Source: Thermoplasmata archaeon (GTDB lineage Archaea > Thermoplasmatota > Thermoplasmata > Thermoplasmatales > Thermoplasmataceae). From it: DNA of 11,118 bases. Where the stretch lies: NCBI GenBank assembly GCA_021790415.1, contig JAJYDZ010000022.1, positions 1 to 11,118 of the forward strand, read 5' to 3'. Position 1 is the stretch's first letter. Every line of letters starts with the position of its first letter. Below are positions 1 through 7,002 of the stretch, piece after piece. Both the position numbers and the translations under genes were made by a program. The notes below the pieces were generated by a model that was given only the letters and a program-made list of their open reading frames with translations, searched no databases and was not told the origin of the DNA.

Positions 1-11
1 ACACTCCTAAG

Positions 12-842
12 GTCAGAAATTTACTCTATAAGAGATTGATACCTATTACCATTCCTCGTGCATGGAGTTCATAAGGAGTCAGAAATTTACTCTATAAGAG
101 ATTGATACAAGGGCAGTACATCCATGGTCTTTGATACAGTCGAGGTCAGAAATTTACTCTATAAGAGATTGATACCTAACAGAATACCCAATAAATATAG
201 GAACAAACGCCGTCAGAAATTTACTCTATAAGAGATTGATACAGGGCAAACACAATTCCCAGGGTGAGGAATACAAGGGTCAGAAATTTACTCTATAAGA
301 GATTGATACCAGAGGAAGTGATCTTATCATCGGAAAGTGGCACATGTCAGAAATTTACTCTATAAGAGATTGATACGCACTGCACGGACAAACACCCTAT
401 CGCCAGCCTTAAGTCAGAAATTTACTCTATAAGAGATTGATACGAAACACTTTAAGCTCTTGGGCAGGCTCGAGGAGCAGTCAGAAATTTACTCTATAAG
501 AGATTGATACTCATCGAATGTCAATTGAAATGACATTTTATGTCCCGTCAGAAATTTACTCTATAAGAGATTGATACATAAGCAGGATACCCAATTGCAC
601 AATGATCTAAAAGTCAGAAATTTACTCTATAAGAGATTGATACGTGAATGTAACGGAATTTCCAACATCTGTTGGGTGTCAGAAATTTACTCTATAAGAG
701 ATTGATACCAGAACACTTTCACGGCTGCCGGAAATGCAACTCTGTCAGAAATTTACTCTATAAGAGATTGATACTAGATGAAGCACACCGCATTAAATCG
801 CTCAATTCGGGGTCAGAAATTTACTCTATAAGAGATTGATAC
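12..842 (+). CRISPR. CRISPR array, 13 identical 31-bp repeats
   Basis: Thirteen identical copies of a 31-bp repeat begin at 12, 78, 145, 212, 279, 346, 413, 480, 547, 613, 678, 744 and 812. Each starts GTCAGAAATT and ends GAGATTGATAC. The twelve complete spacers are 34-37 bp, mostly 36. The short CTCT-ATA-AGAG palindrome inside the repeat could form a small crRNA hairpin. The last eight bases, ATTGATAC, resemble the ATTGAAAC/G-type 5' handle of Cas6-processed type I/III crRNAs, so I infer transcription along the plus strand, with leader and newest spacers left of base 1. Bases 1-11 are the end of another spacer, so the array continues outside the window. No cas gene is present here. The terminal repeat at 812-842 shows no decay, which is unusual for a trailer end. 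Confidence 0.98.
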
Positions 843-850
843 CAGAGTAA

Positions 851-922
851 TCGCCGGTTGATAATTGTGCATTTTTGCCGGAATAAAAATGATCCAGGTC
901 GCCGGTTTAATTTTGATCCATT
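851..922. mobile_element. Three 24-bp iterated units, possible IS21-type terminus
   Basis: Three consecutive 24-bp units begin at 851, 875 and 899, each with GCCGG at the same offset (853, 877, 901). Units two and three also share TGATCCA near their ends. The arrangement starts only 8 bp after the last CRISPR repeat. Multiple short iterated transposase-binding sites near an element end are typical of the IS21 family, and the text (GCCGG, then AT-rich, then TGATCCA) resembles such ends. No istA or istB gene is present, so this would be a solo end. The family assignment is inference; the 24-bp periodicity is directly visible. Confidence 0.4.
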
Positions 923-942
923 TGCTCATCAGTAGATCAAAA
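911..942. repeat. Inverted repeat TTTTGATC / GATCAAAA
   Basis: A perfect 8-bp inverted repeat (911-918 and 935-942) encloses a 16-nt loop. It overlaps the third 24-bp unit and the stop codon of the transposase remnant. It could be a terminator hairpin or part of a transposon end; nothing decides between them. Confidence 0.4.
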
Positions 943-1275
943 AGCACATCCAGAATTCCTATTTGACTCGACAATAATGGCAACAAAGGACTTGGCTCTA
1001 ATCAGTTTTGACGCGATGAATATCCTCATGTTAACAGCTATTATCTTCACTCTGGATACAAAGTTCATTAGAATCCATATGTTGTACAGAAGGATTGCCT
1101 GATAGAAATGTAACTGCCTGAGGTTATGCCTCTTGGATGTTGCTTTTGCAAGGAATTTCCGAATCATGCAATATTGTGTTTCTCTCCCTATCTCTTTCGG
1201 TACAGTTTTAAAATCTTCTTTGGTGGGATGTTCACGTTTGTCACTAAACTCAGTTAAAATTATCATCAGTGTCAA
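937..1275 (-). pseudogene. Decayed DDE (IS4-like) transposase, C-terminal remnant
   Basis: This 112-codon frame is far shorter than an IS4-type transposase (usually 350-450 residues). Its middle, from about residue 28 (EIGRETQYCMIRKFLAKATS) to residue 71, reads like the C-terminal YRxRWxIExxYRxIKxFxxKT...LYNIWxL block of IS4-like DDE transposases, which carries the last catalytic Glu. The usual Y(R/K)xRW before the Glu is gone, replaced by unrelated residues, and no upstream catalytic Asp motifs can be seen before hutI begins. I therefore call it a broken remnant, not a gene. The start codon is arbitrary. It lies beside the IS21-like units, so this strip beyond the CRISPR array has collected several element fragments. 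Confidence 0.6.
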
Positions 1276-1331
1276 AAATAAGCTTATCTAAAGAGCTTTC
1301 CAGTAATTAAAGGGTCGATGATGAATAGAAC

Positions 1332-2552
1332 TCAACTAACTTTCAATCCGCCTCTGTAAACAGAATTCACAATTCCACTTGCCCATTTATAAGGTATTTC
1401 ACAGGGGTTATCAACATTTAAAATTAAAAAATTAGCCCTCTTTCCAGGTTCAATGGTTCCCATTCTGTCAATCGCTCCTAAGGATGCAGCAGAATTAATT
1501 GTTGCAGCATTAATCGCCTCGTTACTTGTCATACCACAGTTCTTCACTGCAAGATGAATAGAGAAAAGCATGTTAGGGATAGGCGATAGAGGGGAGCAAT
1601 CCGTTCCCAATGCAACAGGAACATTCCTGTCAATGAAGTTTCTAGCATTGGGAAACTTTTCATTAAGTGAAAATGCCGTTATGGGGAGCAAGGTAGCAAT
1701 TACTCCATTTCTTTTCATGATTTCAATTCCATTCATATCTGTTTTCAGAAGATGATCTGCAGAAATTATTTTGTGTTTATCGGATAACTTAAGGCATCCA
1801 ATATTTGAAATTTCATCTGAATGGATTCTGATTTTAATTCCAAGTTTATCACACGCTTCAAAAAATCTATTGGTCTGTTCAGGGGTAAAGGCGCCTTCAT
1901 CGCAGAAGCAATCTCCAAAATCCACCATTCCAGAGATTTCAGGAAGCACCTTTTCAACGACGAAATCTGTGTAATGATCTCCATCAAATTCTGGTGGAAT
2001 AGAATGCATTCCAAGAAAAGTGGTTACGACATCCACAATTTCCATGGATTTCAATTTAACGGCAGCATTCAGAATAGCTCTCTCTGTATCCAGATCCAAT
2101 CCGTAACCGGATTTTACTTCCAAACATGTTACCCCACTTCTTATCTCCTGCTTTATCCTGCTCATGGAATCTTCAAGTATCTGATCAGAAGTTTTTCCTC
2201 TCGTGTCCCTGACAGTTTTCAGGATTCCATTTCCTTTCTTCAGGATATCAACATAAGTCTCTCCTCGTATCCTCTGGTAAAATTCTTCCGTTCTATTTCC
2301 TGAATACAGAATATGTGTATGTGAATCTACGAATCCCGGCAGAATCCCCAGGCCGGTGCAATCTATAACTTCTCCATTATTTTCGCTTAGGTAAGATTCA
2401 GCCACCCTGTTTGGAACAATTGATTTGATATTGCCGTTCTCCTCTATGATCGAGTGTTCATATGTGAGTTCCATATGATCCTGTTCCTTTCCCCTAAGAG
2501 GTCCATTGGCCTTTGTGGTTACAATAAATTTGGGATTGTAAAACACTTTCAA
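1332..2552 (-). CDS. hutI: Imidazolonepropionase
   Basis: This is a cytosolic amidohydrolase-fold metalloenzyme that hydrolyses 4-imidazolone-5-propanoate to N-formimino-L-glutamate, the third step of histidine degradation. At 406 residues it is the usual HutI length. Visible HutI hallmarks are GFVDSHTHILYSGNR at 73-87 (metal ligands H78 and H80), KSGYGLDLDTE at 147-157, TFLGMHSIPPEF at 178-189 (H183), DFGDCFCDEGAF at 211-222, RIHSDE at 242-247 (H244, E247), SADHLL at 264-269 (H267) and ALGTD at 314-318 (D318, the expected late metal-ligand Asp). The usual TDxNPG after that Asp is replaced by TDCSPLSP. The start is TTG, with GGTGAT only 3 nt upstream. A GTG two codons later would have better spacing (9 nt), so the true start may be there. 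It lies 10 bp after the prepilin peptidase gene, so the two are probably cotranscribed. No hutU or hutH is visible in the window. Confidence 0.93.
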   Translation of the reverse strand: MKVFYNPKFIVTTKANGPLRGKEQDHMELTYEHSIIEENGNIKSIVPNRVAESYLSENNGEVIDCTGLGILPGFVDSHTHILYSGNRTEEFYQRIRGETYVDILKKGNGILKTVRDTRGKTSDQILEDSMSRIKQEIRSGVTCLEVKSGYGLDLDTERAILNAAVKLKSMEIVDVVTTFLGMHSIPPEFDGDHYTDFVVEKVLPEISGMVDFGDCFCDEGAFTPEQTNRFFEACDKLGIKIRIHSDEISNIGCLKLSDKHKIISADHLLKTDMNGIEIMKRNGVIATLLPITAFSLNEKFPNARNFIDRNVPVALGTDCSPLSPIPNMLFSIHLAVKNCGMTSNEAINAATINSAASLGAIDRMGTIEPGKRANFLILNVDNPCEIPYKWASGIVNSVYRGGLKVS

Positions 2553-2562
2553 AACATCACCA

Positions 2563-3279
2563 TCAAAATATCACTCCTGAAAAATAAGAGAGGAATGTTG
2601 CAACAACGGATGCAAGAATTGGTACCATGAACGGTATTCGATACATGGAATATTTTCTGTCTCCAAAAACTTTAGTGGAATATTTGACTGGGTTGAGATC
2701 TTCCTTAAACGGGGAATATATGAGGTACATCTTTCCGAAAGTTTTTTTGTTTATCATCCCCACAAAGGGAAACGACAGAGCTGACATGAAACCAAGATTC
2801 ATTATGAGGAGAAAGGAAAGAGGGAATATGGAATTCAGGTCTGAATAATAAGATGCGGCAGATATGGATAATGGTGCAATACTTCCAAGGATTGCAATGA
2901 TCCCCTTAATATCACCAATGCCAAAGAGCTTTTCCATATAACCTGCCACAAACATCAGAGAAACAAGGGTAAGTGTGAATCCATAGAAGAATCCAATAAA
3001 GAAGATCAATACAATCGAAATCAAAAGAAAAACAATTCCCATCAAGAAATAAATGGAAATATCTGTTCTAAGGAAGGTAAAAATAAACACCAATATGAGG
3101 AGTATAATGAAAATAGATGGAACCGATGCAGCGTAGTCAATCACAGCACCTGTTGCCATAAGAGGAATGAAGAGATACGATTTCACGGACCTCTTCTTTA
3201 TATCAGAAACTGATCCTATGAACAGACTCACTAAGGCAACAATGATAATTGCAACCATTTCATAATCATTCAACTGCAT
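2563..3279 (-). CDS. Prepilin/preflagellin-type peptidase (A24 family)
   Basis: This is an integral-membrane aspartic protease that would cleave class III signal peptides of archaellins, pilins or sugar-binding pilin-like proteins on the cytoplasmic face (FlaK/PibD/TadV group). The two signature motifs are present: SVSDIKKRSV around D26, and GIGDIKG at 120-126 with the GxGD Asp at D123. Hydrophobic segments lie at about 8-24, 36-52, 54-72, 77-112 (probably two helices), 127-142, 152-175 and 215-236, consistent with a polytopic protein. The 238-residue length is typical of archaeal members. It starts with ATG 18 bp after the MBL gene, with a weak GGAG about 10 nt upstream. No pilin, archaellin or secretion ATPase gene is nearby, so the substrate is unknown. 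Confidence 0.85.
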   Translation of the reverse strand: MQLNDYEMVAIIIVALVSLFIGSVSDIKKRSVKSYLFIPLMATGAVIDYAASVPSIFIILLILVFIFTFLRTDISIYFLMGIVFLLISIVLIFFIGFFYGFTLTLVSLMFVAGYMEKLFGIGDIKGIIAILGSIAPLSISAASYYSDLNSIFPLSFLLIMNLGFMSALSFPFVGMINKKTFGKMYLIYSPFKEDLNPVKYSTKVFGDRKYSMYRIPFMVPILASVVATFLSYFSGVIF

Positions 3280-3297
3280 ATTATCAGAACTCCAAAC

Positions 3298-4053
3298 TTA
3301 CAGTTCATAGCATGAGGAACCCGTATCCTGAAGAGCGCATTCCATTGAACTGTATTTCATCTTACGGTTGTCCATAAAGGTCTTTACATGATTTAGGGCA
3401 AGCTCGGGGGTATTGTTTTCCCTGCTGATATGCAGAAGAAGAATCTTTGTCTTATTGGAAGCAATCTTTGACAGAGCTTCCCCAGTCTGCTCATTTGAAA
3501 GATGCCCGTATGGTCCAAGTATTCTCTTCTTCAATTTCTCATGATACTTTCCATTCCTGAGCATCTCAACATCATGATTTGATTCCAGGGCAAGAATATC
3601 TGAATTTGACATTGGCTCGACCAGATCGTCAGGGAAATGTCCCATATCTGAAAACACGGATATCTTCTTCCCTTTGTATTCTATGACATAACCCACAGGA
3701 TCAACGGCATCATGTGGAATCTTGTACGATTTAATCAAAAAATTTCCAATAGCTGTTTCACCATTCATTCGGTAATATTTATCAACATTAAGGGCAAGTG
3801 CCGTCTTTTCCCTGAGATAGATATCAGCCTTAAGTTTCCTTGCAGCTGCATTAATCCCTGAACTATGGTCAGAGTGCTCATGGGTGACAAACACAGAGAT
3901 ATTCCTTTCAGAAAGACCAAGTTCGTCCATTCTTTTCTGAAATTTTATTGCTGAAATGCCGAAGTCAATGGTAATAATGTCATATTTATCCCAGATAATT
4001 GTGCAGTTTCCTCCACTGCCACTCCTGACAACACAAAACCCGCTTTCAATCAA
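3298..4053 (-). CDS. MBL-fold metallo-hydrolase (YycJ/WalJ-like)
   Basis: This is a soluble metallo-beta-lactamase-fold hydrolase of 251 residues. The N-terminal RSGSGGNCT (10-18) corresponds to the (A)SGSxGN signature of the YycJ/WalJ subgroup. The metal-binding set is complete: HEHSDH at 58-63, H114 in KIPHDAVDP, D136 in VFSDMGH, H160 in LESNHD, H184 in GPYGHLSN and H208 in LLLHIS. The GHLSN and LESNHDxxML segments favour YycJ-like proteins over RNase J, tRNase Z or glyoxalase II. YycJ relatives are thought to act on nucleic acid; the substrate here is unknown. The start is TTG. An in-frame TAG lies four codons upstream, and there is no Shine-Dalgarno sequence. A TATA-like element about 28 bp upstream makes a leaderless transcript likely. 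It is the first gene of the three-gene unit running to hutI. Confidence 0.85.
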   Translation of the reverse strand: MIESGFCVVRSGSGGNCTIIWDKYDIITIDFGISAIKFQKRMDELGLSERNISVFVTHEHSDHSSGINAAARKLKADIYLREKTALALNVDKYYRMNGETAIGNFLIKSYKIPHDAVDPVGYVIEYKGKKISVFSDMGHFPDDLVEPMSNSDILALESNHDVEMLRNGKYHEKLKKRILGPYGHLSNEQTGEALSKIASNKTKILLLHISRENNTPELALNHVKTFMDNRKMKYSSMECALQDTGSSCYEL

Positions 4054-4075
4054 TATTACACACTATGCAACACAC

Positions 4076-4088
4076 AATAAAATATTAT
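4076..4088 (-). promoter_or_regulatory. TATA-like promoter element for the MBL-fold gene unit
   Basis: The minus strand reads AATATTTTATTG here, centred about 28 bp before the TTG start at 4053, the spacing expected for an archaeal TATA box feeding a leaderless mRNA. There is no ribosome-binding site before the start, which agrees. The match is on position and A/T content only. Confidence 0.4.
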
Positions 4089-4142
4089 TGTTAAGCATTC
4101 ACGTTTCCAGCACAGTCCAAAAAGAGTCATGGGAACAAGTGG

Positions 4143-4172
4143 AAAAAATTACAATTCTTTGATCATAAGATC
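4143..4172 (-). terminator. Putative terminator after the SHOCT gene
   Basis: About 7 nt after the SHOCT gene's stop, the minus strand forms a small GATC-TTAT-GATC hairpin (4161-4172). A run of six T residues follows at 4148-4143. Archaeal RNA polymerase terminates at such T runs; the hairpin may be incidental. Confidence 0.4.
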
Positions 4173-4178
4173 CATTAA

Positions 4179-4535
4179 TCATTTCCTCAGGTTACTTATC
4201 ATTTTATTGTAATCATCCTCAGAAATCTCTCCCCTGGCATATCTCTCTTTCACTATCTTTTCGACATCGCTGTAATTATCCCTATGATGATTATCGCTGG
4301 AATCTCTGAACATCTCAAAGAAGAAATATATGAAGAGCAGAACAAAGATCACTGAAACTATTCCAATAATGGGCATAAAAATGATCATTCCGGTATATCC
4401 GCTACCCATCATTCCATAGGGTCCATAGGATCCATTATATTTGTATCCACCGAATATTGCTGCCAAAGTCGCAACCACTGCCATAAGGACGATTAGTGCC
4501 ATAACAATCCACAAAAACTTTTCCATCTTTTGCAT
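4179..4535 (-). CDS. Small membrane protein with C-terminal SHOCT domain
   Basis: This 118-residue protein has two hydrophobic helices (about 8-30 and 49-73) separated by a Gly/Tyr/Met-rich loop (31-48). A charged cytoplasmic tail ends in a SHOCT motif: VEKIVKERYARGEISEDDYN begins at 91, followed by KMISNL. SHOCT (short C-terminal) domains are oligomerisation or interaction modules found at the ends of many prokaryotic membrane proteins; the precise function is unknown. It lies 33 bp after the membrane-anchored winged-helix gene on the same strand, so the two are probably cotranscribed and may work together. The ATG at 4535 is used; a second ATG three codons later is equally possible, and neither has a clear ribosome-binding site. 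Confidence 0.75.
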   Translation of the reverse strand: MQKMEKFLWIVMALIVLMAVVATLAAIFGGYKYNGSYGPYGMMGSGYTGMIIFMPIIGIVSVIFVLLFIYFFFEMFRDSSDNHHRDNYSDVEKIVKERYARGEISEDDYNKMISNLRK

Positions 4536-4568
4536 GATTTATAATAATGCTGAAACAGTTCATAAGGT

Positions 4569-5087
4569 CTATCTGAAACGTGTTTCATCAAGAACAATTT
4601 CATTGGTAACACCCTTTCTCATTCTCACTATAATTCCCTTATTTTCAAGTGCTGTTAACGCTCTTGAAACGGATGCCTTTGACGTGTTGATTAAGGGAAC
4701 CATTGCGCTCTGGAGCATTCTGTTTTCATGCGATTTTAGGAGGTGAATGATATCAAGTTCTGTCTCCGAAAACAATTTCCTGGCTGCTTTTTCATCTATA
4801 GAATCGCCTTCTGAAGATACCTTCTCACCGTAGTTTATTACGACAGGCCTTTTCGCCTGAATATTGTTGATCAAAGATGGCAATATCTTCCTTATACCCT
4901 CAATTGACCCAATTGATATGACAATATTTGCGCTCAATATGAAAAGGAAAAGTAACATCTGGATGCTGTCTATTTTTCCTCCAATATAAACGACAGCAGA
5001 AAAAATGGCAACAACCACGGCAATTATCATAACTGAAAGAAATAGGGAACCTGATAAGAATACCATTCTCCTTATTTTTTCATCCAT
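4569..5087 (-). CDS. Membrane-anchored winged-helix transcriptional regulator
   Basis: This 172-residue protein has two N-terminal hydrophobic helices (about 9-36 and 42-63) and a linker. A MarR-like winged helix-turn-helix follows at about 103-168: LFSETELDIIHLL opens the domain, residues 136-150 (TSKASVSRALTALEN) are the likely recognition helix, and GIIVRMRKGVTNEIVL forms the wing. Two helices plus a cytoplasmic wHTH is a recurring archaeal one-component design in which a membrane signal controls DNA binding. The ligand and targets cannot be told from sequence. The ATG at 5087 has a TATA-like element 27 bp upstream and no Shine-Dalgarno, indicating a leaderless transcript. The SHOCT membrane protein follows 33 bp downstream. 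Confidence 0.75.
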   Translation of the reverse strand: MDEKIRRMVFLSGSLFLSVMIIAVVVAIFSAVVYIGGKIDSIQMLLFLFILSANIVISIGSIEGIRKILPSLINNIQAKRPVVINYGEKVSSEGDSIDEKAARKLFSETELDIIHLLKSHENRMLQSAMVPLINTSKASVSRALTALENKGIIVRMRKGVTNEIVLDETRFR

Positions 5088-5110
5088 GGAACTTCACAAT
5101 ACCAGTCACG

Positions 5111-5117
5111 TATAATT
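5111..5117 (-). promoter_or_regulatory. TATA box of the winged-helix regulator gene
   Basis: The minus strand reads AATTATA, centred 27 bp before the ATG at 5087, which is the canonical archaeal spacing for leaderless transcription. Confidence 0.5.
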
Positions 5118-5125
5118 GCGACAAG

Positions 5126-5149
5126 GATACATATCAAAGTGATACATCA
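5126..5149. promoter_or_regulatory. Paired 10-bp palindromes upstream of the regulator promoter
   Basis: GATACATATC (5126-5135) and TGATACATCA (5140-5149) are both perfect in their four outer base pairs on each side. They share GATACAT and have centres 14 bp apart. They sit immediately upstream of the TATA box of the winged-helix gene, where an activator or autoregulator could bind. Functional assignment is inference. The rest of the stretch to 5330 holds no gene I can support. Confidence 0.3.
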
Positions 5150-5334
5150 TTATTGTCCTCAAATCACTTCAAATCAAATCGCTAAAAGACTTCATATATA
5201 ATTTTAGAAGGTTGAATGATGCATGCAAGTTTGTTCTGTATCAACGCTTTCCAATGAGAATTAATTGGCGATAGACTGAAATTGATCTACCAGAGAAAAT
5301 TCTTGCTCATTTTCTATGGAAAATCAAATTTGTG

Positions 5335-5349
5335 CAACTTTGAAAGTTG
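5335..5349 (-). terminator. Hairpin downstream of the AbiE toxin gene
   Basis: CAACTT-TGA-AAGTTG forms a perfect 6-bp stem 16 nt beyond the toxin stop codon. On the minus strand it is followed by a T-containing stretch (ATTTGATTTTC). It is a plausible 3' end signal for the toxin-antitoxin transcript; the T tract is weak. Confidence 0.35.
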
Positions 5350-5365
5350 TTTAAAGAGATAAGAT

Positions 5366-6109
5366 TTAATGAGATCGTAAATAATCACTCACTTCCGAAG
5401 CTACAACGTCAAAGGAAGGCGGGTTCAGCACCAGAGCTGGAATTTCTTTTTCCCACTGGGTTCTAAGCATTTTTATTCTTTTATCTGCCTCATCATAATT
5501 ATATGTTTTTTTATAATATTCCATCTTCACAGAAATCAATGAAAAATCCAATACCACATTTTTCTTTATTAGGAAATATATGTCGTAAAGATCCCTCGCC
5601 TGTTTTCTTGTCATAAGTGCCCTGATTTTTTCAGAAAATATCTCTTTCAGATCCATCTCGTTGACCATATATGGTCCCAGATCTCGGTAGATTGGCGTTA
5701 TGTTATAATTTACAGGAGGTAGTAGCACACTTTCCCTTAAACTCACATCTATCCTGATTGTTTGCAAAGAAAGTGGTGTGTGAAACAGAGGGCCACGAAT
5801 CTTTATTACATAATTGATCGATAAATTTCCACTTAATTTTGAATATGAACTCGGATAGAATCTGTTAACTTCAGATAATGCACGTTCAATTTTTTCACCC
5901 CTAAATGCACCTGATGCTGTAAAATCAAGATCTTCAGAGAATCGGTTAAGACCATAGCATTTTTGGAGTGAAGTTTCTCCCTTGAAGACCAGTTCATTAC
6001 CAATGTTTGCATAAATTCTAGAAAGAACAATATGCTGAAGATAATCCTTCTCTTTCTGGTACGCGTTGAATGATATTGGAGTATCGAGAAGCTCCTCTTT
6101 ACTTAGCAT
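5366..6109 (-). CDS. AbiEii-type nucleotidyltransferase toxin
   Basis: This is a nucleotidyltransferase-fold toxin of the AbiEii/AbiGii (type IV/COG2253-like) family, 247 residues. Motif I is KGETSLQKCYGLNRFSEDLD at 43-62, with the catalytic Asp pair D60/D62; IRIDVSLRE gives a likely third acidic residue, D121. The C-terminal signature runs from DLKEIFSEKIRALMTRKQAR (153-172) into DLYDIYFL (173-180), the E..EKIxAL..RxxARDLYD block of the family. The usual GG(T/S) is here GE(T/S), a substitution in the nucleotide-binding turn. Relatives inhibit translation by modifying tRNA acceptor ends, and AbiE systems give phage abortive infection or plasmid stabilisation. The ATG overlaps the antitoxin's last 11 bases and has a strong GGAGGG 6 nt upstream, so translation is reinitiated or coupled. 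Confidence 0.88.
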   Translation of the reverse strand: MLSKEELLDTPISFNAYQKEKDYLQHIVLSRIYANIGNELVFKGETSLQKCYGLNRFSEDLDFTASGAFRGEKIERALSEVNRFYPSSYSKLSGNLSINYVIKIRGPLFHTPLSLQTIRIDVSLRESVLLPPVNYNITPIYRDLGPYMVNEMDLKEIFSEKIRALMTRKQARDLYDIYFLIKKNVVLDFSLISVKMEYYKKTYNYDEADKRIKMLRTQWEKEIPALVLNPPSFDVVASEVSDYLRSH

Positions 6110-6770
6110 AAGTTACCCTCCATCTTATATCTTTGAACTGACCTTTTCCCCCATAATTAACATATCTCTGAGATCTAAAAACCTTTAATTTTTCGCAATT
6201 ATATCCAAATTTTTCAAGGAGGTGTCCAAGTCTGTTGATAATTGCACCTGATTGCATGCGCATGCCGTATTCCGTGAGCCTTTCAAAATTTACTCCATCT
6301 TTATTTTTCAGTACTTCCTCTACCTCACCTATGAATGTGTTAAGATAGAGTGAGTCTATGATAGCTTTTTCAATCGTAGCAATCATACCAAGATCGGACC
6401 GTTCAAACCCGAATATCCTATCTTTGCGAAATCTGATGAATACGATTCTGTTTTGTGCAATGGAAATTGCCCTATGTTGGACAGGGGAAACTACCTGAAT
6501 TTCTGCGGGTATCTGAGTTGTTAAACCATGGAGATAAAAAGCTGAAATTAGACTAATATACGAAGGAGAAACAACATGGGAGGCAATTTCTGAAATTTCC
6601 ACATCGTCCAGATAGTAAACTCCCTTCTTGATCCTCTTTATATGTTGCATTGTGGAAAGGCGGTTTGACACATACTTCTCGGATTTTCCAAAAATCCTTG
6701 CAGCATCATGAATACTAAAAATTTTTAAATTCTGATATTTAAGCTGATCAAAGAAATCCTCCTTTTTCAC
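6099..6770 (-). CDS. AbiEi-type antitoxin / autoregulator
   Basis: This 223-residue partner of the downstream toxin has an N-terminal winged helix (about 14-55: FSIHDAARIFGKSEKYVSNR into KKGVYYL). The AbiEi core is at 70-88 (SYISLISAFYLHGLTTQIP), with ATIEKAIIDSLY at 131-142 and RLGHLLEKFG at 180-189, all typical of AbiEi_4 antitoxins. In characterised systems this protein neutralises the nucleotidyltransferase and represses its own promoter through inverted repeats. The start is GTG at 6770. An ATG offset by 2 bp is immediately closed by TGA. A TATA-like element and an inverted repeat lie just upstream, so the transcript is probably leaderless and autoregulated. Confidence 0.87.
   Translation of the reverse strand: MKKEDFFDQLKYQNLKIFSIHDAARIFGKSEKYVSNRLSTMQHIKRIKKGVYYLDDVEISEIASHVVSPSYISLISAFYLHGLTTQIPAEIQVVSPVQHRAISIAQNRIVFIRFRKDRIFGFERSDLGMIATIEKAIIDSLYLNTFIGEVEEVLKNKDGVNFERLTEYGMRMQSGAIINRLGHLLEKFGYNCEKLKVFRSQRYVNYGGKGQFKDIRWRVTYAK
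6116..6121 (-). promoter_or_regulatory. Strong internal ribosome-binding site for the toxin
   Basis: GGAGGG on the minus strand lies 6 nt before the toxin ATG (6109), inside the antitoxin coding sequence. It is one of the strongest Shine-Dalgarno matches in the window and fixes the toxin start. It suggests internal initiation in an otherwise leaderless operon. Confidence 0.7.
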
Positions 6771-6779
6771 ATGATAACT

Positions 6780-6798
6780 ATACTTTCGTATGTATTAA
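6780..6798 (-). promoter_or_regulatory. Promoter and probable operator of the AbiE operon
   Basis: On the minus strand TTAATACA (6798-6791) is centred about 24 bp before the GTG start, fitting a TATA box for a leaderless mRNA. Overlapping its downstream edge is the inverted repeat ATAC-TTTC-GTAT (6780-6791). A repressor bound there would block transcription initiation, which matches the known autoregulation by AbiEi-type antitoxins. Confidence 0.45.
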
Positions 6799-6884
6799 GC
6801 CATTCTATTATAGGTGTAACTGTATATGATTATTAATTTGCCATTTCTTGTATGAGCAGTCACCATTATTATCATCTGGTATCT

Positions 6885-6996
6885 TTCAGTAAACTACCCA
6901 AAGCCCTCATAGGGGACTTGTTGCTGTAAGGGATTTGCGGATCAGGCCCAAATATTCACCGATTGACATTTCATTGTCAAGGCAGGGGAGTTTCTC
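6885..6996 (-). mobile_element. Possible solo right end of an IS605/TnpB-type element
   Basis: Read on the minus strand, a short frame without a start (6996-6907, ending LGLIRKSLTATSPL and stop) runs into CCCCTATGAGGG, a small hairpin, and then CTTTGGGTAGTTTAC. Hairpin plus GGGTAG-TT-AC text is like the right end of IS200/IS605-family elements, where the omega/re-RNA of TnpB maps. A perfect palindrome, TTGACA-TTTCAT-TGTCAA, lies at 6963-6980. No tnpA or full tnpB is present, so this is at most a scar. The identification rests on remembered resemblance of the end, not on an alignment. Confidence 0.3.
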
Positions 6997-7002
6997 TCAC
7001 AT

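Noticed and set aside
12..842. Self-targeting spacers against genes in this window
   Set aside because: Short coincidental similarities (for example an AGGGTGAGG shared by spacer 4 and the ATPase region) are too short to count as protospacers.
1274..1283. T-run on the minus strand after hutI as a terminator
   Set aside because: TTATTTTTG is short and falls partly in the transposase remnant; the evidence is too weak for a separate feature.
1821..2303. 160-codon plus-strand frame
   Set aside because: It is a shadow on the opposite strand of hutI, whose motifs are unmistakable.
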